From contig NZ_CP045420.1 of assembly GCF_009363795.1 (NCBI RefSeq), forward strand, positions 1,841,001-1,905,000: a stretch of 64,000 nucleotides of DNA. The letters are read 5' to 3'. The notes under the pieces were generated by a model that searched no databases, had not been told where the DNA came from, and was given only the letters and a program-made list of their open reading frames with translations. This document shows, piece by piece, positions 45,375-54,572 of the stretch (position 1 is the stretch's first letter; each line of letters begins with the position of its first letter). Source of the stretch: Palleronia sp. THAF1 (GTDB lineage Bacteria; Pseudomonadota; Alphaproteobacteria; Rhodobacterales; Rhodobacteraceae). Position numbers and translations under genes: made by a program.

Positions 45375-46163
45375 TCAGTCGAGTTGGTCGATCACGCTTT
45401 CGATGCGCGGCACGTCTCCGGGATTGTTCAGCTCCCAGAAGACACGTCCGCGACCATCGACTTCGATACAGGCGACATGCCAGCCGTTCTCAAGAAAACG
45501 CAGCTGCTCCAGCCCCTCCAGACGTTCCAGCGGGCCTTCGGAAAGCTCGGCATAGGCGGCGAGCGCATCGCGCGTGTAGGCGTAGACGCCGACGTGGTGG
45601 AAGACGGGCACATTGTCGGGGTCCAGCTTGCCGGGGTCGACGAAGGGGATGACTTCCTTCGAGAAATAAAGCGCCTTGCCCCCCGTCCCGAACACCGCCG
45701 TAGTGCCGCCAACGCGGCCCTGTTTGCGATCCTCGATGAAATGGCCGTAGGTCGTGGCATCGCAGCGCAGCACCGGGGTGGCGACCGGCGTGCCGCCCTG
45801 CATCGCGTCGATCAACGCCTCGACGAACCATGGCGGGGTCAGAGGCGCGTCGCCCTGCAGGTTCACGATCACATCCGCGTCGATCTTCCCCGTCGCCACC
45901 GCCGCTGCACAACGCTCGGTGCCGTTGCGACAGCTTTCGGGGGTCATGATGACCGACGCACCGAAGCCGCGCGCGTGATCCGCGATCCGGTCGTCATCGG
46001 TGCAGACATGGATCGCATGGTCGCCCACGACCTTCTGCGCGGCATCCCACGTCAGCCGAATCAAGGACTTGCGCGTGCCGTCGGGCAGCGCCAGTTCCAC
46101 CAACGGCTTGCCCGGATACCGGGTCGATGCATAGCGGGCGGGGATCAGGATGGCTGCTTTCAT
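45375..46163 (-). CDS. kdsB: 3-deoxy-manno-octulosonate cytidylyltransferase
   Basis: KdsB activates KDO with CTP to CMP-KDO. The 262-aa protein starts ILIPARYASTRYPGKPL. It has VCTDDDRI, ESCRNGTERCAAA, VIVNLQGDAPLTPP and FHHVGVYAYTRDAL, all family motifs. Its ATG overlaps the kdsD stop as ATGA. Confidence 0.97.
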   Translation of the reverse strand: MKAAILIPARYASTRYPGKPLVELALPDGTRKSLIRLTWDAAQKVVGDHAIHVCTDDDRIADHARGFGASVIMTPESCRNGTERCAAAVATGKIDADVIVNLQGDAPLTPPWFVEALIDAMQGGTPVATPVLRCDATTYGHFIEDRKQGRVGGTTAVFGTGGKALYFSKEVIPFVDPGKLDPDNVPVFHHVGVYAYTRDALAAYAELSEGPLERLEGLEQLRFLENGWHVACIEVDGRGRVFWELNNPGDVPRIESVIDQLD

Positions 46164-47119
46164 GCGACTCCGGCCCTTAGCAGATCGTGGATATGCAGCA
46201 CACCAACAGGCGCGCCTGCGTCGTCGGTGACCATCAGAACAGAGATACGCCGGTCCTGCAGGATCGCCAGCGCCTCAGCCGCCAGCATGTCCGGCCCGAC
46301 CGTCACGGGCGCGCCGGATGCCACATCTCCGGCGGTCCGCTCCATCAGTCCGGCCATGTTGCGGCGCAGGTCGCCGTCGGTCACAACGCCTTGCAGGCTG
46401 CCATCCGGGCCGACGACCGCCGCGATGCCGAAGCCCTTGGAGGTCATTTCAATCAGGGTCTCACCCATGTCCGTTTGCGGCGACACACGCGGCAAGTCAT
46501 CGCCGCCGTGCATCAGCATCGACACCCGTGCCAGCTGCGCCCCCAGCTTGCCGCCGGGGTGGAAGGTGCCGAAGCCTTCGGCGGTGAAGCCGCGCAGGTC
46601 CATCAAGGCGACGGCAAGTGCATCACCCAAGGCCATCGTCATCGTGGTCGACGTTGTAGGCGCAAGGCCCATCGGGCAGGCTTCCGGCTGCTTGGGCAGA
46701 ACCAGTGCGTGATCGGCGGCGGCCGCGACGGTGGACCCGGCACGGCTTGTGATAGCGACCAGCGGGATCGCGAAGCGACGGCAATAGGCGATCAGGTCGC
46801 GTAATTCAGAGGTCTCGCCCGAGTTCGACAGAACAATGCAGACGTCGCCCGTTCCGATCATACCCAGGTCGCCGTGGCTCGCCTCTGTCGGGTGGACGAA
46901 CATGGCGGGGGTCCCGGTCGAGGCGAAGGTGGCCGCGATCTTGCGGCCCACATGGCCCGACTTGCCCACCCCGGCCACGACCACCCGACCGGGCGCATCG
47001 CGGATCGCCCGCACGGCGGCGGCAAAGCCATCGGGCAGCGCTTCGGACATCGCGGTCAAAGCCGCGCCCTCGGTCGCCAACACGCGCCGCGCGGCGCTTA
47101 GGATCGCATCACTGTTCAT
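46160..47119 (-). CDS. kdsD: KpsF/GutQ-type arabinose 5-phosphate isomerase
   Basis: KdsD interconverts ribulose 5-phosphate and arabinose 5-phosphate, the precursor used by KdsA. The 319-aa protein has a SIS domain (about residues 40-175: VVVAGVGKSGHVGRK, LSNSGETSEL, TSTTMTMALGDALAVALM) and two CBS domains at about 205-319. It lies 42 bases after a glycosyltransferase-like gene and overlaps kdsB. Confidence 0.95.
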   Translation of the reverse strand: MNSDAILSAARRVLATEGAALTAMSEALPDGFAAAVRAIRDAPGRVVVAGVGKSGHVGRKIAATFASTGTPAMFVHPTEASHGDLGMIGTGDVCIVLSNSGETSELRDLIAYCRRFAIPLVAITSRAGSTVAAAADHALVLPKQPEACPMGLAPTTSTTMTMALGDALAVALMDLRGFTAEGFGTFHPGGKLGAQLARVSMLMHGGDDLPRVSPQTDMGETLIEMTSKGFGIAAVVGPDGSLQGVVTDGDLRRNMAGLMERTAGDVASGAPVTVGPDMLAAEALAILQDRRISVLMVTDDAGAPVGVLHIHDLLRAGVA

Positions 47120-47161
47120 GGCCGCCTTCTAGGCTTGGCGATGGCGCGCGTCAAAGCCCGC

Positions 47162-48220
47162 CTATCGCATCCACAGATTGGCCGATTTCAACCGGTTGCG
47201 GATCGCACGTTCCTTGCGCGGCAGACCGTCGGCGAACAGATCACGCGCCCGCGCACCCTTGCCTTGCAGCAGGAAGCGCTTGAAAGGTTCGTGCTCTTTC
47301 AGAACCTTCTTCACCTTGTTCTCGGCCATCGCGGCCTCTGCCACCGCAATCGCCGCGTCGCTTTCTCGCGCATACAGCAGCGGCATCAGCCGGTAATGGG
47401 TCGTGACGTCGCCATCCAGCCCGTCCAGCTCGGGGCCAGGCCGACCGCCGCCCATGGCGTGAATGGTCAGTGGCAGCGCGACCTGGTCGAGCCAAGGATC
47501 GAAGGATTGCAGTTGCGCTGCCTCTGGCGGATCGTCGCGGATCGCCAATGCATGATCCAGCCATTTTTGGCCAAATGCGGGGCCGGAACGGGCAAAGAAC
47601 CAACCTGCGTTGAAGTAGAGATAACGCTCCCAGTATTCATCGGGCTGCGCGGGATCGAGCGAGCTTTCGAAGTCCAGATCGAACGTGTCGTAGAGCGACT
47701 TCCAGATTTCGGCGTAGCCCGGACCGTAGAGCTGAAGCTCGGGCCACGTGCCTTCGCGCCGCATGGATGCTGCGGGACGATCAAAGTCGAAAGGCACGGC
47801 GGACAACGTGCCATGAACCAGCGTGTCGCTGTCGAAGAAAACGAAGGGCGCGTCCGGGTCCAGAGCCAACAGCCCTTCGATCTTGTTGCCGTAGGCGTAG
47901 GAGGCACCGAAATGACGGCTCTCGAAGGGGCGGATCTCTGCGCCCAGTTTGGTCAGCAGATCGGCGACGGGTTCCTCCAGTCGCGGATCACCCGGCCATT
48001 TCGCACCGGGTTGCGGCTCCAGCACGATGACGCGGCCCGCGAAATCTGGATCGGCCTGACGCAAAGAGGCAACGAACAGCGCCGCCTCATACCCGATCCG
48101 GCCCTTGTGGCCGACAAGCGCGATATCGAAGGTCTCTGTCACGAACGCCTCATTGTCTTTTGACAGGTCGTTAACACGACGCAAACCCGGCCGCCTAGGG
48201 GCATCGGCGGTATTCGTCAT
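47162..48220 (-). CDS. Glycosyltransferase-like protein of unknown specificity
   Basis: This 352-aa soluble protein has an alpha/beta N-terminal half reading FDIALVGHKGRIGYEAALFVASLR, then FVFFDSDTLV with a DxD motif at residues 130-132, as in GT-A glycosyltransferases that bind a metal-nucleotide sugar. YLYFNAGWFFARSGPAFGQKW resembles the 'NAGVF' acceptor loop of GT8-like enzymes. The ATG at 48220 is preferred to an upstream in-frame start. Being directly upstream of kdsD-kdsB-kdsA it may act in LPS or capsule assembly, which is inference from context. Confidence 0.65.
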   Translation of the reverse strand: MTNTADAPRRPGLRRVNDLSKDNEAFVTETFDIALVGHKGRIGYEAALFVASLRQADPDFAGRVIVLEPQPGAKWPGDPRLEEPVADLLTKLGAEIRPFESRHFGASYAYGNKIEGLLALDPDAPFVFFDSDTLVHGTLSAVPFDFDRPAASMRREGTWPELQLYGPGYAEIWKSLYDTFDLDFESSLDPAQPDEYWERYLYFNAGWFFARSGPAFGQKWLDHALAIRDDPPEAAQLQSFDPWLDQVALPLTIHAMGGGRPGPELDGLDGDVTTHYRLMPLLYARESDAAIAVAEAAMAENKVKKVLKEHEPFKRFLLQGKGARARDLFADGLPRKERAIRNRLKSANLWMR

Positions 48221-48401
48221 TTGTCCGCAGTGTTTGCGCGAGTCCTGCCTTGAGGTTGCCCCTAGCGTGCGGCGCACGGGAAGTTTTGGTAAGGGGTAGA
48301 GGCTGATTGGAAGCGGCGGTCGCTAGATATCTGACGGGTGCCGCACGTGTTTGCCACGCAACCACTTCCGCGCGCTTTTCTCAAATCTTCGATTATGAAA
48401 G

Positions 48402-48485
48402 TGGTGGGCGACCCTGGAATCGAACCAGGCGTGCGTCTCCGCGAGGGAGTTACAGTCCCCTGCCACACCTTGCGGCCTGTCGCCC
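48402..48485 (-). tRNA. tRNA-Tyr (GTA)
   Basis: The 84-base gene, including an encoded CCA, is read on the minus strand. The acceptor stem is GGGCGAC/GTCGCCC, the anticodon loop is CTGTAAC with anticodon GTA at 48453-48451, and there is a long variable arm (GCG-GAGA-CGC), as expected for a class II tyrosine tRNA. The T arm is CCTGG-TTCGATT-CCAGG. It lies between rlmB (divergent) and the glycosyltransferase-like gene. Confidence 0.97.
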
Positions 48486-48573
48486 ACTGGGGGTGCGGAC
48501 TAAAGGCCGCCCCGGAACCCGTCAAGGCGAAAACGACTTGCAATCGGACGCGTCCGGGCGCACCCCGCACGCC

Positions 48574-49365
48574 ATGACAAAGAAGCCGAAATGGGTTGTT
48601 GAAAAGGAACAGGCGCAGCGCGACGAAGCGCGTGCGACCGTGTGGCTGTTCGGCCTGCACGCCGTGCGCGACGCCTTGGTCAATCCCGCCCGCCAGAAGA
48701 TCAAGCTGGTCGTCACCCGCAACGCCCGCGACCGTCTGGGTGAGATCGTGGATAGCGCCACCTGCGAAGTAGTCGAGGCCGATCCACGCAAGTTCCCCGC
48801 CCCCCTAGACCCCGGTTCGGTGCACCAAGGCGCCGCGCTGGAGGTCAAGCCGCTGGACTGGGGTCTGCTGGATGACATCGCCGTCAGCGGCAGCGGCCCC
48901 ATCGTGGCGCTCGACCGGGTGACCGACCCGCATAACGTGGGCGCGATCCTGCGTTCGGCGGAAGTGTTCGGCGCGCGCGCGGTGATTGCCCCGGCCCGCC
49001 ACTCGGCGCCCGAAACGGGTGCGCTCGCCAAGACGGCATCGGGCGCGCTGGAGCGGCAACCCTACCTGCGCGTCGGAAACCTGAGCGACGCGCTGATCCG
49101 GCTGCAGAAGATGGGCTACACCTGCCTTGGCCTCGACGGTGAAGCCACCGTGGACCTAACGCAGGCGCTGACCGACACCGCCGACCGCCCACTGTGCCTT
49201 GTGCTGGGCGCCGAGGGTCCGGGCCTGCGAGAGCGCACGCGTGAGACCTGCGACCAACTGGTGCGGATCGACGCGGCGGGCGCCTTCGGGTCTTTGAACG
49301 TGTCGAACGCCGCGGCGGTGGCTCTGTTCGCAGCGGCGCAAGCCCGGTCGTATTCGCGGTCGTAA
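48574..49365 (+). CDS. rlmB: 23S rRNA (guanosine-2'-O-)-methyltransferase RlmB (TrmH family)
   Basis: This 263-aa SPOUT methyltransferase has an N-terminal substrate-binding domain (WLFGLHAVRDALVNP) and the knotted catalytic domain with IVALDRVTDPHNVGAILRSAEVFG, LVLGAEGPGLRE and SLNVSNAAAVALFAA. The RlmB group 2'-O-methylates G2251 of 23S rRNA. The ATG at 48574 is downstream of the tRNA; longer in-frame starts would run through the tRNA gene. A weak stem with AACCGCG/CGTGGTT follows the stop. Confidence 0.92.
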   Translation: MTKKPKWVVEKEQAQRDEARATVWLFGLHAVRDALVNPARQKIKLVVTRNARDRLGEIVDSATCEVVEADPRKFPAPLDPGSVHQGAALEVKPLDWGLLDDIAVSGSGPIVALDRVTDPHNVGAILRSAEVFGARAVIAPARHSAPETGALAKTASGALERQPYLRVGNLSDALIRLQKMGYTCLGLDGEATVDLTQALTDTADRPLCLVLGAEGPGLRERTRETCDQLVRIDAAGAFGSLNVSNAAAVALFAAAQARSYSRS

Positions 49366-49453
49366 CATCTATCAGAACCGCGTCATCGTGGTTTCAATCC
49401 GTAGACCCAGCGCATCCATCGGCGCATCCTTTCTGGAAATGAAAGGATAGCCC

Positions 49454-49903
49454 ATGCATCGCCGGACCCTTCTGACCACCGCACTCGCCCTGCCCTTCGC
49501 CTCTGCCGCCACCATAGTGCGCGCTGCGGAACCCGAAATCTTCACTGTCGGCGGCTTGGCCATTCGCGGCATCGACCCTGCCGCCTATCACGCAGGCGCA
49601 GGCCCCGTATCAGGATCGACCGCACACAGCCTGACTTGGCGCGGGGCTGAATGGTTGTTTGCGGATGCGGACGCCCGGCAAAGATTCGAAGCATCCCCGG
49701 ACGCCCTCGCCCCCGCATTCGGTGGGTATTGCGCCTATGCCGCCGCGCGCGGCTACCTTGCACCCACCGTGCCAGAGGCATGGACGGTGCATGATGGCAC
49801 TCTCTACCTGAACGCATCCTTGCGTGTGCGAGACCGCTGGCTGCGCAACATCGACGCAGAAATCGCCAATGGCCGCGCGAACTGGCCCGCAATTTTGGGC
49901 TGA
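49454..49903 (+). CDS. YHS domain-containing exported protein
   Basis: This 149-aa protein has a signal peptide with an RR pair (MHRRTLLTTALALPFASA ... VRAAE), possibly Tat-dependent. It then has a YHS-type domain with AIRGIDPAAYH, LTWRGAEWLFADADARQRFEASPDALAPAFGGYCAYA and a single conserved cysteine. YHS domains are found in metal-handling proteins such as copper ATPases, but the function of stand-alone exported forms is not established. AAAGGA lies 7 bases before the ATG. Confidence 0.85.
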   Translation: MHRRTLLTTALALPFASAATIVRAAEPEIFTVGGLAIRGIDPAAYHAGAGPVSGSTAHSLTWRGAEWLFADADARQRFEASPDALAPAFGGYCAYAAARGYLAPTVPEAWTVHDGTLYLNASLRVRDRWLRNIDAEIANGRANWPAILG

Positions 49904-50033
49904 TCCAGTAGATTCACGCCTTGTTCACGTTGGCGCGACCGGCTCTGGTCAAGGAGTCGCTGGCTACCGATATGGCTCACAGGCGTCGGGTCGGAACACC
50001 CGGCGCGATATCACTGTCCCTCGTTCCACACTC

Positions 50034-50066
50034 GCGCCCGAAGCCCACCGCTTTGGGCGCATTTTT
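50034..50066 (+). terminator. Strong rho-independent terminator upstream of the CoA-binding gene
   Basis: A 10-bp stem pairs GCGCCCGAAG (50034-50043) with CTTTGGGCGC (50051-50060), including one G-T pair, around a 7-base loop; A and TTTTT follow. It ends 36 bases before the ATG at 50103 and starts 130 bases after the YHS stop. The 199-base gap holds no convincing ORF. The terminator may close the YHS transcript or a short RNA, or attenuate the next gene. Confidence 0.88.
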
Positions 50067-50102
50067 GTTGCAGGGACCGCACGCACCGATGCACAAAGCG
50101 CC

Positions 50103-50564
50103 ATGACCGACAGTGACCTGCGCCGCATCTTGAACCGCACGAAGACGATCGCCTGCGTTGGTGTTTCGGCGAATCCGGTGCGTCCCAGCTACTACGTGGC
50201 GCGCTACCTTTCGCTGAAGGGCTTCACCGTCCACCCCGTCAATCCCGGCCTTGCGGGGCAAACGCTGTTCGGACGCACCGTCGTCGGATCGCTGGCGGAT
50301 TTGCCGCCCGGCGTTCAAATGCTGGATATCTTCCGCCGCCCCGAACACGTGCCAGCCCTGGTGGACGAGGCGTTGGACGTCATGCCCGACCTTGAAACGG
50401 TCTGGATGCAGATCGGCGTCGTGCATGAAGAGGCCGCCGAGAAAGCCCGTGCACGTGGGCTGACCGTGGTGATAGATCGCTGCCCGAAGATCGAATACCA
50501 GCGCCTGTTCGGCGAATTGCGCATGGGCGGTTTCGCGACGGGCGTGATTTCGTCCAAGCTATAG
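50103..50564 (+). CDS. CoA-binding domain protein (YccU-like)
   Basis: This 153-aa single-domain Rossmann protein reads ILNRTKTIACVGVSANPVRPSYYVARYL, then GFTVHPVNPGLAG, ADLPPGVQMLDIFRRPE and WMQIGVVHEEAAEKARARG. It ends with VIDRCPKIEYQRL, the family's conserved CPKIEY motif. These small CoA-binding proteins resemble one domain of succinyl-CoA synthetase; their role is not established. The ATG at 50103 follows a strong terminator by 36 bases. Confidence 0.9.
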   Translation: MTDSDLRRILNRTKTIACVGVSANPVRPSYYVARYLSLKGFTVHPVNPGLAGQTLFGRTVVGSLADLPPGVQMLDIFRRPEHVPALVDEALDVMPDLETVWMQIGVVHEEAAEKARARGLTVVIDRCPKIEYQRLFGELRMGGFATGVISSKL

Positions 50565-50622
50565 GCCGCCGCTGCGCAAATGGCGCGGCGACGGCCAAGG
50601 GGGATTGCAGAAAAGCAAAGAG
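50564..50622 (+). repeat. Degenerate intergenic element between convergent genes
   Basis: A GC-rich imperfect stem (around 50565-50595) is followed by GGGGGATTGCAGAAAAGCAA and AGAG. The tail matches the GCAAAGAAG end of the recurring element, but the GTATTT core is lost (GATT only). It sits between the CoA-binding gene and a convergent lipoprotein gene. Confidence 0.45.
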
Positions 50623-51129
50623 CTACTGGCTGTAAAGCACGACCGTCGGGATATCGGTCAGCGGGATCTCCAGCAGGCGCATGGTCGACAGGGACAGCGT
50701 GGTGCCGCCCTCTCCCGGCCGCAGCTCTACCAGTCCGGTCTGACCGTTGGCGGGGTTCTCGACCCGGCCCGATTGCGTCGAGGATACAAGCGCCGTCTTC
50801 ACCCACAGGCCCCCTTCGGTCGGATCGCCCAGAGAGGCCGTGACCTCTCCCAGACGATTTCCACCTTCGGTCACCGATTGCGCGGCGGCCTTCTGCTCAT
50901 CCGTCACGGTATCCAGCGACGCGGCGGTGTTCGCCCCGGCGGCAGGCGGCGGTGCGGTGGTGACCATCGCAACCTCTTCCGGCGTTTCGGGCGCGGCAAC
51001 GGCCGGAGCGGGCGCTGGCGCGGCGGGGGCAGCATCGCCGCCACCGCGATTTGCAAGACCGGACAGCTGCGCACAGCCCCCCAGGGCGACGACAAGCGCG
51101 ATGGCGCTAATTGGGAATATACGTGTCAT
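50623..51129 (-). CDS. Putative lipoprotein
   Basis: This 168-aa protein has a signal peptide with the lipobox ALGGC (lipidated Cys19). Residues 30-70 are an Ala/Pro linker, and the C-terminal domain (about 85-168) has beta-rich segments: TEGGLWVKTALVS, GQTGLVELRPGEGGTTLSLSTMRLLEIPLTDIPTVVLY. I do not recognise the C-terminal domain. It lies between two convergent/divergent neighbours and is probably monocistronic. Confidence 0.8.
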   Translation of the reverse strand: MTRIFPISAIALVVALGGCAQLSGLANRGGGDAAPAAPAPAPAVAAPETPEEVAMVTTAPPPAAGANTAASLDTVTDEQKAAAQSVTEGGNRLGEVTASLGDPTEGGLWVKTALVSSTQSGRVENPANGQTGLVELRPGEGGTTLSLSTMRLLEIPLTDIPTVVLYSQ

Positions 51130-51214
51130 CCGCCCTATCTAGTTTGCCGCCCAGCAGACGACAACGACGAATGGCCCCCTTGAGGCATCGCCTCGCCCCC
51201 CATAGGTTCAGCCC

Positions 51215-52219
51215 ATGAACGCACCTCTTATCGACCCATTTCAGCGCGCGATCTCTTACCTTCGCGTCTCCGTCACCGACCGCTGCGATTTCCGCTGCGT
51301 CTATTGCATGGCCGAGAACATGCAGTTCCTGCCCAAAAAGGAGCTTCTGACGCTGGAAGAGCTGGATCGCATGTGCTCGACCTTCATCGACCTTGGCGTG
51401 AAGAAGCTGCGGATCACTGGCGGTGAGCCTTTGGTGCGCCGAGAAATCATGACGTTCTTCAACGCGATGGGTCGCCATCTGGACTCTGGCGCACTCGATG
51501 AGCTGACGCTGACCACAAACGGCAGCCAACTCGCGCGTTTCGCCGATCAGCTTTATGCGGCCGGCGTGCGCCGCGTGAACGTGTCCTTGGATACGCTGAA
51601 CGAAGACAAGTTCGCCCGCGTCACCCGCTGGGGCCGTCTGCCGCAAGTGTTGAAAGGCATCGACGCCGCACAGGCCGCCGGCTTGCGCGTGAAGATCAAC
51701 GTCGTGGCCCTGAAGGGCTTCAACGAGGACGAGATGTTCGAGATCGTCGATTGGTGCGCCAGCCGCGACATGGACCTGACCTTCATCGAAGTCATGCCCA
51801 TGGGCGACATGGGAGAGACTGACCGCATCGGCCAATACTGGCCGCTGTCGGACCTGCGCGCGCATCTGGCACAGCGCTACACCCTGACGGAATTGACCAA
51901 GCGCACCGGCGGACCCGCGCGCTACGTTCGACTGGAGGAAACGGGTCAGGACATCGGGTTCATCACGCCGCTGACCCATAACTTCTGCGAAAGCTGCAAC
52001 CGCGTGCGCCTGACCTGCACGGGTGAGCTGTACATGTGTCTCGGCCAGGAAGACATGGCCGACCTGCGCGCCCCGCTGCGCGCCAGCGAGGACGACCGCG
52101 TGCTGCAAGAAGCGATCCGCGCCGCGATATCGTTGAAGCCAAAGGGCCACGATTTCGACTACTCGCGGCAGGACGTGCAAGGCCAGATGTCCCGTCACAT
52201 GAGCCACACGGGCGGCTGA
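51215..52219 (+). CDS. moaA: GTP 3',8-cyclase MoaA
   Basis: MoaA starts molybdenum cofactor synthesis by radical SAM conversion of GTP. The 334-aa protein has the N-terminal cluster motif C24-x3-C28-x2-C31, [12 protein letters not shown], and a second C-terminal cluster C258-x2-C261-x13-C275 that binds GTP. It ends in the conserved Gly-Gly (SHTGG) needed for activity. It is followed 6 bases later by waaA. Confidence 0.97.
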   Translation: MNAPLIDPFQRAISYLRVSVTDRCDFRCVYCMAENMQFLPKKELLTLEELDRMCSTFIDLGVKKLRITGGEPLVRREIMTFFNAMGRHLDSGALDELTLTTNGSQLARFADQLYAAGVRRVNVSLDTLNEDKFARVTRWGRLPQVLKGIDAAQAAGLRVKINVVALKGFNEDEMFEIVDWCASRDMDLTFIEVMPMGDMGETDRIGQYWPLSDLRAHLAQRYTLTELTKRTGGPARYVRLEETGQDIGFITPLTHNFCESCNRVRLTCTGELYMCLGQEDMADLRAPLRASEDDRVLQEAIRAAISLKPKGHDFDYSRQDVQGQMSRHMSHTGG

Positions 52220-52225
52220 CCCCGT

Positions 52226-53443
52226 ATGTGGGACAATGTCACCGGCGGGTTGGCGCGGCTGGCGTGGCCGATGCTACGCCGCCGGGCGAAGCGGTCATTT
52301 CTGAACCGCGGCGGCGATCCGGCGCGCTGGGGCGAGCGCCTCGGCCATCAGCCCGGCGCCACCCCCGGCGCGATCTGGGTTCACGCCGTCAGCGTGGGTG
52401 AGATGATGTCAGCCCTGCCCCTGATCGACGCGCTGCTGACCGCCGATTCAGAGGCGCGGGTGGTTTTGACGACGACGACAGCGTCTTCGGCGAAGCTGGC
52501 GGCCGACCGCCTGCCCGACCGCGCCACCCATCGCTACGCCCCCGTGGACCATCCCACCGCCGTGCGTCGCTTTTTGGATCACTGGCAGCCCAGTCGCGCG
52601 ATCTTTCTGGAAAGCGAGGTTTGGCCGAACCAGATCGCAGCCTTGCACCGACGCGCCATCCCGCTGGCATTGGTCTCGGCCCGTCTGACCCAGAAAACCG
52701 CCGACGGTTGGCGCAAGTCCGGTCCCCTCGCACGCGCCGTGTTCAAGCGCGTTCCGCTGATCTTGGCGCAAGACGCGCAAACCGCCGCGCGCGCCCGTGA
52801 ATTGGGCGCCCCCCGGATCGAGGTTGCCGGATCGCTCAAGGGGGCTGCTGTGCCGCTGCCCGTGGACGATGCCGAACTTGGCCGCATGATCGCCGCGACC
52901 GAAGACCGACCCGTCTGGGTCGCGGCATCGACGCATGAGGGTGAGGAAGAGATCGTGCTGGAGGCGCACGCCCTGATCCGCCACGAACGCCCAGAGGCGC
53001 TGTGCATCCTCGTGCCCCGCCACGTCGAACGCGGTGCAGAGCTTGCCGAAACGTTAGGGCCTTTTCCGCTGCGATCGGGCGGCGCAGTGCCGGGGCCGGA
53101 TGCGCCCGTCTACGTCGCCGACACCTACGGCGAATTGGGGCTGTGGTTCTCTGTCACCCACGTCGTATTACTTGGCGGCTCGCTTCTGCCCGACATCGGG
53201 GGGCATAATCCACTGGAGCCAGCCGCCTTCGGCTGCACGATCCTGACCGGCCCGCACACGTCGAACGCCGACGCGGAATTCAAAGCCTTGGGCCAGCGCG
53301 TGACCCGTATCGAGGATGCCGAACACCTCGCTGTTGCCGTGCTGGACGCCTGGGACGATGGACCGATTCCCGTGCTTGAAGACAGCGCGAAATCGGACCG
53401 TGCCGCCCGGATCGCGCGCGCCTGTCTGGACCTGCGCGTGTGA
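52226..53443 (+). CDS. waaA: 3-deoxy-D-manno-octulosonic acid transferase
   Basis: WaaA (KdtA) transfers KDO from CMP-KDO to lipid IVA at the inner membrane. The 405-aa GT30 protein has the family motifs IWVHAVSVGEMMSALPLIDAL, VVLTTTTASSAK, AIFLESEVWPNQ, VWVAASTHEGEEEIVL and GGSLLPDIGGHNPLEPAAFG. It lies apart from the kds genes but completes the KDO pathway in this window. It is 64 bases upstream of a family-4 glycosyltransferase. Confidence 0.95.
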   Translation: MWDNVTGGLARLAWPMLRRRAKRSFLNRGGDPARWGERLGHQPGATPGAIWVHAVSVGEMMSALPLIDALLTADSEARVVLTTTTASSAKLAADRLPDRATHRYAPVDHPTAVRRFLDHWQPSRAIFLESEVWPNQIAALHRRAIPLALVSARLTQKTADGWRKSGPLARAVFKRVPLILAQDAQTAARARELGAPRIEVAGSLKGAAVPLPVDDAELGRMIAATEDRPVWVAASTHEGEEEIVLEAHALIRHERPEALCILVPRHVERGAELAETLGPFPLRSGGAVPGPDAPVYVADTYGELGLWFSVTHVVLLGGSLLPDIGGHNPLEPAAFGCTILTGPHTSNADAEFKALGQRVTRIEDAEHLAVAVLDAWDDGPIPVLEDSAKSDRAARIARACLDLRV

Positions 53444-53507
53444 TCGTTGCTTACGCAAACCCCAAGCACCACTCGACATGCGCGGACTGCGCTGAAAGAT
53501 AAGCGCC

Positions 53508-54572
53508 ATGCCAGAGCTGTTCGTTACCAACTACAACCCGCGCTACACCGGCGTTTCGGCCACGGCCGAACGCATGGCGCAAGCACATCTGGACCGCTAC
53601 GATCTGGCGCTGGTCGGCAAGCCGCTTCATGGCCTGCCCGATCCGATCTCACCCGCGCTGGCGCGCAAGCTGTCCCGCACGCCATCGAACGACCGCCCCT
53701 GCGCGGTCTGGCACGTGCGCCGCGACCCAGAGATGCTCTCGGCGATCTATGCCCGCGACGTGCTGCGCTTGCCGATCCGCACGGTCTTCACCTCGGCTGC
53801 CAAACACCGGCACAGTGCGTTCCCACGCTGGCTGATCTCAAAGATGGACGCGGTCATCGCGACCTCTCCCGAAGCGGCGGCGTTCTTCCCCGATGTGGCA
53901 GCCACGCTGCCTCATGGCATCGACCTTGGCCGCTTCTCTCCCGCGCCCGACCGTCGCGCGGCATGGGATGCGCTCGGATACGGCGGGTCAGAGGGCGTGG
54001 CCATCGTGGGACGCATCCGCGCGTCGAAAGGCACCGATGTCTTCGTCGACGCGATGTGCCGCGTCATGCCCGACCGGCCACGCATGCATGCGCTGGTGAT
54101 CGGACAGGCGCGCCCCGCTGACCGCGCTTTCGTCGAAGCACTGCATGCCCGTATCGCCGAGGCCGGCCTGACGGGCCGCTTCCACTTCCTTGGCGACACG
54201 CCCAACGATCAGGTGCGTCAAATCCTCCCCGCCCTTAGCCTTGTCGTGAACGTTGCCCGGTACGAGCCGTTCGGCGTTGTACCCGCCGAAGGCATGGCCA
54301 GCGGCACGCCCTTCGTCTGCTCGGACACGGGCTACTATCGTGCGTTTTCGGATGACGGCCGCTGCGGGCTGATTGTTCCGGTCGAGGATGCGCCGGCCAC
54401 CGCCGCAGCCGTATCCGAGCTGTTGGCCGACGCCGACCGATTGGAGGCGATGGGCCGCGCAGCGCGCGCCAAAGCCGAGGCGGATCATTCGATCCAGGCC
54501 GAAGCGGATGGCGCCGCAGAGATTTACGAGCGGCTCTGGGCCGGAGATGATCTGGCCGTCCATCGGGGGTAG
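53508..54572 (+). CDS. Glycosyltransferase family 4 protein
   Basis: This 354-aa GT-B enzyme has a short N-terminal domain starting ELFVTNYNPRYTGVSATAER and a GT4 C-terminal domain: AIVGRIRASKGTDVFVDAM, LGDTPNDQVRQILPALSLVVNVARYEPFGVVPAEGMASG with the E-x7-E motif, and a C-terminal helix. Following waaA, it probably adds a sugar to the LPS core (mannosyl- or glucosyltransferase-like), which is inference from position. Confidence 0.88.
   Translation: MPELFVTNYNPRYTGVSATAERMAQAHLDRYDLALVGKPLHGLPDPISPALARKLSRTPSNDRPCAVWHVRRDPEMLSAIYARDVLRLPIRTVFTSAAKHRHSAFPRWLISKMDAVIATSPEAAAFFPDVAATLPHGIDLGRFSPAPDRRAAWDALGYGGSEGVAIVGRIRASKGTDVFVDAMCRVMPDRPRMHALVIGQARPADRAFVEALHARIAEAGLTGRFHFLGDTPNDQVRQILPALSLVVNVARYEPFGVVPAEGMASGTPFVCSDTGYYRAFSDDGRCGLIVPVEDAPATAAAVSELLADADRLEAMGRAARAKAEADHSIQAEADGAAEIYERLWAGDDLAVHRG

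Noticed and set aside
44622-46712. A 696-codon plus-strand frame opposite kdsA, kdsB and kdsD
   Set aside because: It is the codon-position mirror of three certain genes, with no recognisable domain.
48307-48573. In-frame extension of rlmB through the tRNA-Tyr gene
   Set aside because: The frame is open, but it would translate the complement of a tRNA. The ATG at 48574 gives a family-length RlmB.
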